A DNA stretch of 5,343 bases from Gammaproteobacteria bacterium (GCA_030632625.1 DAOVUK010000267.1:1-5343), one strand, 5' to 3'; positions 1 to 4,561 are shown, counted from the first letter of the stretch. Numbers and translations: made by a program. The notes: a model not told the origin generated them from the letters alone.

Positions 1-1111
1 AGAAAAAACCAAAACAGTTGTGGTGAAAAGCGGCGATACACTTTCTGCTATTTTCAAACGCCTGTCTCTCAGTGCCGGCACCTTACATAAAATTATTAAT
101 TCCAGTAAGCAGGCAAAAAAATTGACCCGCATCAAGCCAGGTCAGAGATTAATTATTACTTTTAATGAAAGTAATCAATTTAAGTCGCTGCAATATGATC
201 TTGACCGGGTAGATACTCTCATTATCAACAAAGAATCTGATAATACAAAAATTGTGACTCGCATTGAAAGTAAAGAAATTGATGTAAAACACCAATTTGC
301 CACCGGCACAATTACTAACTCTCTTTTTGCCTCAGGTAATAAAGCCGGTTTGAGCAGTGCAATGATAATGAAACTGGCACAGTTATTTGGCTGGGATATC
401 GATTTTGCACTGGACATTCGTAAGGGTGATTCTTTTGCCGTTCTTTTTGAGGAAAAATATATTGACGATAAAAAAATAGGCCATGGCAATATTCTTTCTG
501 CAGAATTTGTTAACAGGGGAAAAATATTTAAGGCCATTCGATACACTGATGCATCAGGACATACTGATTATTATTCTGAAAAAGGACTCAGTATGCGCAA
601 AGCTTTTTTACGTACTCCGGTTGAATTTTCTCGGATCAGTTCACGATTCTCCGGCAGCCGTAAACATCCTGTATTGAACCGGATTCGTGCCCACAAGGGT
701 GTTGATTATGCGGCATCTCGAGGCACCCCCATTAAAGCCGTAGGTGATGGTAAAGTTATTTTCAAAGGCAGAAAAGGCGGCTACGGTCGTGTTTTGATTT
801 TACAACATGGCTCCAAATACACCACTTTGTATGCTCACATGAAATCATATAATAGAAAGATTAAAAAGGGCAGTCGTGTCGAACAGGGTCAGATAATTGG
901 TTATGTCGGTAGTTCCGGTCTGGCAACCGGTCCGCATTTGCATTATGAATTCCGTGTAAATGGCGTACATCGCAACCCATTAACCGTACCGCTGCCGAGT
1001 GCTTCACCTATTGCTAAAAAATATCGCAGCGACTTTAAGAATACAGCGGATACTATGATTTCTCAGCTAAAGTCCAGAAAGCTGGAAACTATTGCTTTAA
1101 CAGAGCAATAA
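1..1111 (+). CDS. mepM: M23 peptidoglycan DD-metalloendopeptidase, MepM-like (5' end missing)
   Basis: Zinc endopeptidase predicted to cut peptide cross-links of peptidoglycan in the periplasm, making room for new wall material. The reading frame is open to the left edge (codons from base 2), so the true start, signal or anchor segment and N-terminal domain lie outside. The GTG at base 20 is internal: it has no ribosome binding site and falls inside the LysM/OapA-like motif (VVVKSGDTLSAIF). Numbering residues from that GTG, about 1-48 are the LysM-like region, about 50-200 resemble the middle domain of MepM/Csd3-type proteins, and about 205-325 form the M23 domain. Visible active-site residues are H225 and D229 (HKGVD), H273 (YAH) and H306/H308 (HLH). 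By family knowledge H225, D229 and H308 bind zinc and H273/H306 are catalytic. All are present, so the enzyme should be active. The tail after about residue 325 is short and lysine-rich. It converges with gltA, 9 bp away. The M23 call is secure; MepM rather than a paralogue is inferred. Confidence 0.9.
   Translation, partial: EKTKTVVVKSGDTLSAIFKRLSLSAGTLHKIINSSKQAKKLTRIKPGQRLIITFNESNQFKSLQYDLDRVDTLIINKESDNTKIVTRIESKEIDVKHQFATGTITNSLFASGNKAGLSSAMIMKLAQLFGWDIDFALDIRKGDSFAVLFEEKYIDDKKIGHGNILSAEFVNRGKIFKAIRYTDASGHTDYYSEKGLSMRKAFLRTPVEFSRISSRFSGSRKHPVLNRIRAHKGVDYAASRGTPIKAVGDGKVIFKGRKGGYGRVLILQHGSKYTTLYAHMKSYNRKIKKGSRVEQGQIIGYVGSSGLATGPHLHYEFRVNGVHRNPLTVPLPSASPIAKKYRSDFKNTADTMISQLKSRKLETIALTEQ
1090..1110. 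terminator. Possible weak bidirectional terminator hairpin
   Basis: TATTGCT (1090-1096) and AGCAATA (1104-1110) form a perfect 7-bp stem with a 7-base loop at the very end of the peptidase gene, including part of its stop codon. It sits between two convergent genes, where a shared terminator would be expected. The stem is AT-rich and neither strand has a real U-tract after it (minus strand reads GTTTCC), so it would be weak at best. No better candidate is visible in the 9-bp gap. Confidence 0.3.
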
Positions 1112-1120
1112 CCTAAACAT

Positions 1121-2278
1121 TCAGCGCTCAGCCATTGCGATGTAATGGCGCAGATCGCCTCCCGTATAAATTTGAGTGGGCCTGAATATTCGATTATCTT
1201 TCAATTGTTCGCGCCAATGCGCCATCCAGCCGGCACTTCTGGCAATAGCAAAAATTGCAGTAAACTGATTATCCGGTATGCCCATTTCTCTGTAAAGTAA
1301 GCCTGAATAGTAGTCCACATTGGCATAAACACCTTTTTCAGCCAGGCGATCTTCACAGGCTTTTTCCAATGCTTCTGCCACTTCAAACAAAGGACTTACA
1401 TCTCCACCCCTGGTTTCCAGGAGATCTTTAATAAGCCCCTGTAAAATGGTGGCGCGAGGATCTTTGGTTTGATACTCACGGTGTCCCATACCCCAGATCT
1501 TACCATTTCGCCGCAATTGATCATCAACAAATTTGGCCGCATTTTCTGGTTTACCCACTTGTTCCAGCATACTCAATACTTTTGCATTTGCACCGCCATG
1601 TAAGGGGCCGGATAAACAGCCGATAGCAGATGAAATGACACTATAAGGTGATGACAGTGTCGAGCCATTGACCAGTACTGAAAAAGTTGAAGCGTTAATC
1701 GTATGCTCAGCATGTAAAATCAGACAAACATCGAGAATGCGTGTCAGCAGAGGATCAGGCTCCATGCCTGTCAGCATATAAAGAAAACTTTCCGCATAAT
1801 TCAGATCATAGCGGGTAGGTGCCGGATCATAACCCTTGGCAATGTGTTTCCAGCTCGTCACCAGAGTGCCCATTCTGGCAATTATTTTTATCGTCGCTGA
1901 ATTAACATAATCCAGATCAGTACAGACTTCACCATCTATCAGGCACTCACTTCCCTGATAAAACATACCCAGGCTGGATACAGCCGTTTGCAGCATCAGC
2001 ATCGGATCAGCTGAAGCAGGTAAGGTTTTCATTAAATCAACAAGGTGATATTTCAGAGCTCGATTAGTACGTAAGCGGGAGGAAAATTCATCCAGACGAT
2101 CTTTTTTCGGTAACTGACCATTCATGAGCAGCAAAATGGTCTCTTCAAAGGTACTATGTTTTGCCAGCTCTTCAATAGGATAACCGCGATAAGAAAGAAT
2201 GCCTTTTTCACCATCAATGTCAGCGATATTGGATTTTGTTGCCGGCACGCCTGCCAGACCAGGAAGATATTCATTCAT
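1121..2278 (-). CDS. gltA: Citrate synthase (short, about 385-residue type)
   Basis: Condenses oxaloacetate and acetyl-CoA to citrate, the entry step of the TCA cycle, in the cytoplasm. The start is placed at ATG 2278, giving 385 aa. A longer reading from TTG 2290 is possible, but its second codon lies on the GGAG at 2285-2288, which sits 6 bases before the ATG and is clearly its Shine-Dalgarno. In the longer numbering the hallmarks are HAEH (193-196), GPLHGGAN with H231, GMGHREY with H270, VDYYSG with D326 and the C-terminal FAIARSAGWMAHW. H231, H270 and D326 match the catalytic triad. At 385 aa it lacks the extra N-terminal domain of the E. coli-type hexameric NADH-sensitive enzyme (about 427 aa), so a dimer is likely (inference). 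The opening YLPGLAGVPATKSNIADIDG resembles cyanobacterial and Gram-positive citrate synthases more than PrpC, though 2-methylcitrate synthase activity is not excluded. It follows the erpA terminators, so it probably has its own promoter. Confidence 0.93.
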   Translation of the reverse strand: MNEYLPGLAGVPATKSNIADIDGEKGILSYRGYPIEELAKHSTFEETILLLMNGQLPKKDRLDEFSSRLRTNRALKYHLVDLMKTLPASADPMLMLQTAVSSLGMFYQGSECLIDGEVCTDLDYVNSATIKIIARMGTLVTSWKHIAKGYDPAPTRYDLNYAESFLYMLTGMEPDPLLTRILDVCLILHAEHTINASTFSVLVNGSTLSSPYSVISSAIGCLSGPLHGGANAKVLSMLEQVGKPENAAKFVDDQLRRNGKIWGMGHREYQTKDPRATILQGLIKDLLETRGGDVSPLFEVAEALEKACEDRLAEKGVYANVDYYSGLLYREMGIPDNQFTAIFAIARSAGWMAHWREQLKDNRIFRPTQIYTGGDLRHYIAMAER

Positions 2279-2284
2279 ATTGAG

Positions 2285-2288
2285 CTCC
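2285..2288 (-). promoter_or_regulatory. Shine-Dalgarno of gltA (decides the start)
   Basis: Minus-strand GGAG with a 6-base spacer (CTCAAT) to ATG 2278. It overlaps the second codon of the longer TTG-initiated frame, so the ATG is the better start and the protein begins MNEYLPG. Confidence 0.8.
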
Positions 2289-2304
2289 AAACTAAGTATG
2301 TCTA

Positions 2305-2316
2305 GTTAAGCTTAAC
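2305..2316. repeat. 12-bp perfect palindrome upstream of gltA
   Basis: GTTAAGCTTAAC, perfectly self-complementary, centred about 32 bp before the gltA ATG in an AT-rich stretch where a promoter would be expected. It could be an operator for a dimeric regulator. I could not find a convincing -35/-10 pair around it, so the role is unknown. Confidence 0.45.
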
Positions 2317-2349
2317 AAAAATTAACATTTTTGCATATCCATATGTTTC

Positions 2350-2474
2350 CATAAGGCTATCCGTGGCCAAGCACTGCTCTCGCACATGACCGTCATGGAT
2401 GATGGAAATGCAACGAGAGGCATGGATGCCGTAGTTGCCCATGTGCTTCGCAGCATAAGGCCATCCGTGGCCAA
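2350..2474. repeat. Structured intergenic repeat element bounded by 21-bp direct repeats
   Basis: The ends are 21-bp direct repeats (2350-2370 and 2454-2474) differing at one base; each holds a GGCYA-TCCG-TGGCC hairpin. Between them are nested inverted pairs: GCACATG 2382-2388 with CATGTGC 2440-2446, GCAAC 2410-2414 with GTTGC 2434-2438, and GGCAT 2419-2423 with ATGCC 2426-2430. A competing palindrome CATGAC-C-GTCATG occupies 2385-2397. CATGGATG appears twice (2395-2401 lacking its first C context, and 2421-2428). The density of pairing and higher GC than the flanks suggest a REP- or MITE-like dispersed element or a structured RNA, not a gene. It lies after the erpA terminators and before gltA. 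No transposase or convincing protein is present. Its family is not recognised. Confidence 0.65.
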
Positions 2475-2499
2475 AAAAAAAGCGCTGTATAAACAGCGC
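2473..2499 (-). terminator. Intrinsic terminator downstream of erpA (distal)
   Basis: On the minus strand a 7-bp GC-rich stem (GCGCTGT 2482-2488 pairing with ACAGCGC 2493-2499, 4-base loop) is followed by nine U residues (complement of the A-run 2473-2481). This is a textbook rho-independent terminator for transcripts leaving erpA. Its U-tract abuts and partly overlaps the right direct repeat of the structured element. Confidence 0.85.
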
Positions 2500-2517
2500 C
2501 TTTTCGGCATTTTCAGC

Positions 2518-2552
2518 AAAACAATCTGCCTGATGATGCGGCAGATTGTTTT
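2518..2552 (-). terminator. Long hairpin terminator just after erpA (proximal)
   Basis: A perfect 13-bp inverted repeat (AAAACAATCTGCC 2518-2530 with GGCAGATTGTTTT 2540-2552, 9-base loop) begins 14 bp after the erpA stop codon. The stem ends in A4/T4, so it resembles a bidirectional terminator. With the second hairpin 18 bp further on, erpA has two terminators in series, insulating gltA from read-through. Confidence 0.75.
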
Positions 2553-2566
2553 ACAAATTGTGCTTA

Positions 2567-2926
2567 CTATTTATCTTCCGTAGAGAAAGATGAGCCACAG
2601 CCGCATGTTGTTGTTGCATTGGGATTGCGAATCACAAATTGAGCACCTTCAAGACCTTCAGTATAATCAATTTCTGCACCAACCAGATATTGAAATGACA
2701 TGGGATCAATTAATAATTTCACTCCCATGTTCTCAACTTCTGTATCACCATCATTAATTGCTTCATCAAAAGTAAAACCATACTGGAAACCTGAACATCC
2801 GCCTCCCGTAACAAAAACACGCAATTTTAAATTATCGTTCTTTTCTTCTTCGATCAAAGATTTAACTTTAAGCGCTGCGGCATCAGTAAAATCTAATGGA
2901 CTTTCTTCATTCATACTTTCACTCAC
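2567..2926 (-). CDS. erpA: Iron-sulfur cluster insertion protein ErpA
   Basis: A-type carrier (HesB/IscA family) that receives Fe-S clusters and delivers them to apoproteins in the cytoplasm; in E. coli it serves, among others, the isoprenoid enzymes IspG/IspH. The 119-aa protein has the three ligand cysteines in their expected places: C44 ([11 protein letters not shown]) and C108/C110 (TTCGCGSSF). The [15 protein letters not shown] opening and the ID(Y)TEGLEGAQF region match ErpA better than IscA or SufA. The start is taken as GTG 2926, with GGAG 7 bases upstream; an ATG four codons in (2914) has a poorer ribosome binding site but cannot be excluded. A strong promoter with an IscR-like site lies immediately upstream and two terminators follow, so the gene probably forms a single-gene transcription unit responsive to Fe-S status (inference). 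Confidence 0.95.
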   Translation of the reverse strand: MSESMNEESPLDFTDAAALKVKSLIEEEKNDNLKLRVFVTGGGCSGFQYGFTFDEAINDGDTEVENMGVKLLIDPMSFQYLVGAEIDYTEGLEGAQFVIRNPNATTTCGCGSSFSTEDK

Positions 2927-2933
2927 TACTTTA

Positions 2934-2937
2934 CTCC
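2934..2937 (-). promoter_or_regulatory. Shine-Dalgarno of erpA supporting a GTG start
   Basis: Minus-strand GGAG with a 7-base spacer to GTG 2926. The alternative ATG at 2914 has only GTGA/GAAAG-like sequence before it, so the GTG start (protein beginning [10 protein letters not shown]) is preferred. Confidence 0.65.
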
Positions 2938-2949
2938 AATTCAGCTTTT

Positions 2950-2978
2950 ATTATCCAATAACCAAGTGCATTAGTCAA
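2950..2978 (-). promoter_or_regulatory. Sigma70-type promoter of erpA
   Basis: Minus strand: -35 TTGACT (2978-2973), exactly 17 bases, then -10 GATAAT (2955-2950). Each hexamer has five of six consensus bases. Transcription would start near 2943, giving a leader of under 20 bases that contains the GGAG ribosome binding site. Confidence 0.75.
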
Positions 2979-2982
2979 GATT
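2958..2982 (-). promoter_or_regulatory. IscR type-1-like operator over the erpA promoter
   Basis: The 25 bases from 2982 to 2958 on the minus strand (core CTTGACTAATGCACTTGG, then TTAT) match the E. coli IscR type-1 consensus, as I recall it, at about 19 of 25 positions, counting degenerate positions. The site covers the -35 and most of the spacer, as in known IscR-repressed promoters, and E. coli erpA is itself IscR-repressed. The right half-site is the weaker half. The regulator gene is not in the window. Confidence 0.5.
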
Positions 2983-2986
2983 AACA

Positions 2987-3010
2987 TGGGTTATTATTAC
3001 GCCTAACCCA
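2987..3010. repeat. 7-bp inverted repeat upstream of the erpA promoter
   Basis: TGGGTTA (2987-2993) and TAACCCA (3004-3010) are perfect inverted copies separated by 10 bases, about one helical turn. The pair ends 9 bp upstream of the erpA -35 on the minus strand, a position typical of an activator site. It could also be a chance hairpin; no regulator is recognised. Confidence 0.4.
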
Positions 3011-3023
3011 GACGAGCTGGATA

Positions 3024-3058
3024 AGGGTTTTAAAAGGAAATAAATTTCCTAAAACCCT
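3024..3058. repeat. Long AT-rich hairpin next to the MITE-like element
   Basis: AGGGTTTTA (3024-3032) pairs with TAAAACCCT (3050-3058), and inside it GGAAAT (3036-3041) pairs with ATTTCC (3044-3049), with a three-base A bulge on one side. It stops 2-3 bp short of the MITE terminal repeat. It lacks a U-tract on either strand, so it is not a standard terminator. It may be a separate small repeat or a remnant tied to the insertion. Confidence 0.5.
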
Positions 3059-3059
3059 A

Positions 3060-3219
3060 CGAGCCTGTCTGAGAATAGAAAGCCTACTGCGGAAAAGCTG
3101 ATTTTGGCCATATATTCCTATCATTTTCATTTAATAGAACAACTATTGGCTTCAAATGATAGAAAAATCTGACTCAAAACAGCTTTCCCTCGCAACGACT
3201 TCTATTCTCGGACAGGCTC
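3060..3219. mobile_element. MITE-like element, about 160 bp, 20-bp terminal inverted repeats
   Basis: GAGCCTGTCTGAGAATAGAA at 3061-3080 is matched at 3200-3219 by its reverse complement with one mismatch. The interior is an imperfect palindrome too: AAAGCTG 3094-3100 with CAGCTTT 3180-3186, CTATCATTT 3118-3126 with AAATGATAG 3154-3162, and AATAG 3133-3137 with CTATT 3143-3147 around a 5-base centre. There is no open reading frame for a transposase, so it would depend on an element elsewhere in the genome. If the element starts at 3060, CTA flanks both sides (3057-3059 and 3220-3222) as a possible 3-bp target duplication; one extra base outside does not match. The parental IS family is not recognised. 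It sits between the bactofilin stop and the erpA promoter and disrupts neither. Confidence 0.75.
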
Positions 3220-3220
3220 C

Positions 3221-3248
3221 TAATCAGCCTGATTATTCCAGGCTGGAA
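3221..3248. repeat. Two abutting palindromes after the bactofilin gene
   Basis: TAATCAG-C-CTGATTA (3221-3235) is followed without a gap by TTCCAG-G-CTGGAA (3236-3248). A third pairing spans both: CAGCCTG 3225-3231 with CAGGCTG 3239-3245 over a 7-base loop, the most GC-rich and stable-looking fold. It starts 3 bp after the bactofilin stop codon, so it may act as the transcript's 3' end, but no U-tract follows on the minus strand. Confidence 0.5.
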
Positions 3249-3250
3249 GG

Positions 3251-3700
3251 TTAGTTATTTATTATAACCTCAGATTCTTCCAGTTTTGGCGGCTCAGATT
3301 TCGCTTCAATACTGGCTGTCACCTTGTCTTTTTCAAGGTGGTCTTCGGTAACATGAACCAGCTTACCATTGACTTCAGCACCCATTGCCATTTCAAACAA
3401 GTTATAATAAACATTGCCGAAAACTCTGGCATTCTTAGCTAACTCTACATTGTTGCTGGCATAAACATTACCTTCCACTGTGCCGTTAATAACAATGTTG
3501 GGAATTTGTATCTCTCCCTGCACATAGCCGTTTTCACTGATGGTTATTGTCGCATTTTCATCTTCAGTTGCGGTAATATTGCCTATTACTTTACCATCAA
3601 TCAGAAGCCCTCCGGTAAAATCCAGATCACCCATAATCCGGGTGCTATTGCCAACTAATGAATCAATTCTTCTGCTCGCACCTTTTTTACTTCCCCACAT
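3251..3700 (-). CDS. Bactofilin (polymer-forming cytoskeletal protein, DUF583)
   Basis: Small protein that self-assembles without nucleotide into filaments beneath the inner membrane, used in other bacteria to position cell-wall enzymes or shape the cell. The 149 aa contain a central bactofilin domain (about residues 14-118) with the repeating short beta strands of a right-handed beta-helix: GDLDFTGGLLIDGKVIGNI, then EGNVYASNNVELAKNARVFGNV. The N-terminus MWGSKKGAS is short, basic and carries an early tryptophan, like the membrane-targeting peptides known from bactofilins. The tail from about 119 is charged and probably disordered (KSEPPKLEESE). The start at 3700 follows GGGAGGA with 7-base spacing. 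The first 14 bp overlap the end of the DUF6776-like gene, so the two are likely translationally coupled. The family call is firm; the specific role (shape, motility or wall synthesis) is not shown. Confidence 0.93.
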   Translation of the reverse strand: MWGSKKGASRRIDSLVGNSTRIMGDLDFTGGLLIDGKVIGNITATEDENATITISENGYVQGEIQIPNIVINGTVEGNVYASNNVELAKNARVFGNVYYNLFEMAMGAEVNGKLVHVTEDHLEKDKVTASIEAKSEPPKLEESEVIINN

Positions 3701-4472
3701 ATTTCATTCCTCCCGTTTGAGACCATTCCAGATCGCCTAACTCAATGATTGATTTTTTCTTCTTTGAATCAACGATGATATCAACTGAGTGGGGTATCAT
3801 CCCTTCAGGCAAGCGCATTATACCGTTAAATTTCTGAAAATACTTAAAACTATATCTGAATCCCTTTTCTTTGGCTTCTTTTTTATCTTTCACTTGCTCT
3901 ATGAGTGAAAATAATGACAATTTCACCGTTTTTTTATTTTGTTTTCCTTTAATATATATTGTGATAAAGCCTTTAGTATAGGTCCTTTTCTTAACTTTTT
4001 GGGCAATAGTAAATTGATACTGGTATTGATTTTGCTGGTTTTGTTTTTTTTCTGAAGTAGTTTGCTTCGCCTGATAGGGTACTATCTCCAGATTTTGCAG
4101 ATAAACAGATTCCCTGCCTTTTTCAGGTGAAACAATCGCTTTATAAAAAGTTAACTCTTTTTCCAGTCCGGCAATTTTCTGCTGATCCTTATTCATGCCT
4201 AATTGAACCAACTGACAGGATTCCTGCTCCAGCAGGTATTTTCTCTCCAGATGCAAAAGCTCCTTACTCAATTCAATATTTTTCTTTTTTAAAACTCTTT
4301 GCTGAACCAGCAGGGATTTGCGTCCGCCTTTGGCTTCAATTATATCTTCCTCTGACTGTATATAGCCCAGTTCAAATGCCCCCCGCAGAAGAGCGATGCC
4401 CAGCAGTAAGACCAGAAAACGAATACCGTAATATTGAAAAGGATGTGTGCGATGTACAATTATATGCGTCAT
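3687..4472 (-). CDS. DUF6776-like single-pass membrane coiled-coil protein, function unknown
   Basis: Function unknown. The 261-aa protein has a short cytoplasmic N-terminus (about 1-14), one hydrophobic segment (about 16-36, FLVLLLGIALL), a charged heptad-like coiled coil (about 40-112), a conserved-looking FYKAIVSP junction (109-116), a Q/N-rich stretch (144-154) and a lysine-rich beta-strand C-terminal domain (about 120-250). This architecture and its place between argC and a bactofilin gene match the family I know as DUF6776. The positively charged N-terminus suggests the bulk faces the periplasm (inference). ATG 4472 is the only usable start: a stop codon lies shortly upstream in frame. 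It has no good Shine-Dalgarno (the nearest AGGA is about 20 bases away), which suggests weak initiation. The last codons contain the bactofilin ribosome binding site and start. A role as membrane partner or anchor of the bactofilin is plausible from the overlap but unproven. Confidence 0.8.
   Translation of the reverse strand: MTHIIVHRTHPFQYYGIRFLVLLLGIALLRGAFELGYIQSEEDIIEAKGGRKSLLVQQRVLKKKNIELSKELLHLERKYLLEQESCQLVQLGMNKDQQKIAGLEKELTFYKAIVSPEKGRESVYLQNLEIVPYQAKQTTSEKKQNQQNQYQYQFTIAQKVKKRTYTKGFITIYIKGKQNKKTVKLSLFSLIEQVKDKKEAKEKGFRYSFKYFQKFNGIMRLPEGMIPHSVDIIVDSKKKKSIIELGDLEWSQTGGMKYVGK
3708..3714 (-). promoter_or_regulatory. Strong Shine-Dalgarno of bactofilin inside the upstream gene
   Basis: Minus-strand GGGAGGA, 7 bases before ATG 3700, lies within the final codons of the DUF6776-like gene. 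It is far better than that gene's own site, so bactofilin may be made in excess over its membrane neighbour from the same message. Confidence 0.75.
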
Positions 4473-4510
4473 AAGGTTAACAGCAGAATTTTTCCTGGTT
4501 TAAGATTGCA

Positions 4511-4542
4511 GCCTTGAGCTATTTTTATAGAGGCCTTGAGCT
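4511..4542. repeat. 10-bp direct repeat downstream of argC
   Basis: GCCTTGAGCT occurs at 4511-4520 and again at 4533-4542, 22 bp apart (about two helical turns), flanking an AT-rich segment that on the minus strand reads TATAAA (4529-4524), a possible -10 for the DUF6776-like gene. No acceptable -35 is visible 17 bases upstream, so a promoter here is only a suggestion. Confidence 0.4.
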
Positions 4543-4551
4543 TGTGGATAA
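4543..4551 (-). promoter_or_regulatory. Consensus DnaA box
   Basis: TTATCCACA on the minus strand is a perfect 9-base match to the high-affinity DnaA box (TTATNCACA). It lies 11 bp after the argC stop, directly upstream of the 10-bp direct repeats. It is a single box, so this is not an origin; it could titrate DnaA, influence the downstream operon, or be chance. Confidence 0.4.
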
Positions 4552-4561
4552 CAGGCTCCTC

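Noticed and set aside
20..22. GTG as start of the M23 peptidase
   Set aside because: The frame is open to the window edge, the GTG is inside the LysM-like motif, and MepM-type proteins have a further N-terminal anchor and domain.
175..677. Frames on both strands inside the peptidase gene
   Set aside because: They overlap a well-supported conserved gene and show no family features or start signals of their own.
1131..1149. GCCATT/AATGGC hairpin as a terminator for the convergent genes
   Set aside because: It lies within the last gltA codons and has no U-tract on either strand; the short pairing is explained well enough by chance.
1121..2278. 2-methylcitrate synthase (PrpC) rather than citrate synthase
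   Set aside because: The N-terminal sequence is closer to citrate synthases and no prpB, prpD or acnD neighbours are present, although substrate range cannot be settled from sequence alone.
2279..2290. TTG start for citrate synthase four codons upstream
   Set aside because: The second codon coincides with the GGAG that serves the ATG at 2278, so the extended start would have no ribosome binding site.
2350..2474. CRISPR array
   Set aside because: Only two repeat copies with a 100-bp gap, unlike the regular 30-40 bp spacing of an array, and no cas genes nearby.
2386..2583. 65-codon plus-strand frame across the repeat element and the terminators
   Set aside because: It is made of palindromic and terminator sequence, overlaps the end of erpA, has no convincing ribosome binding site and resembles no known protein.
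4127..4474. 115-codon plus-strand frame opposite the DUF6776-like gene
   Set aside because: Antisense to a gene with clear domain structure; its composition looks like a shadow and it has no recognisable motif.
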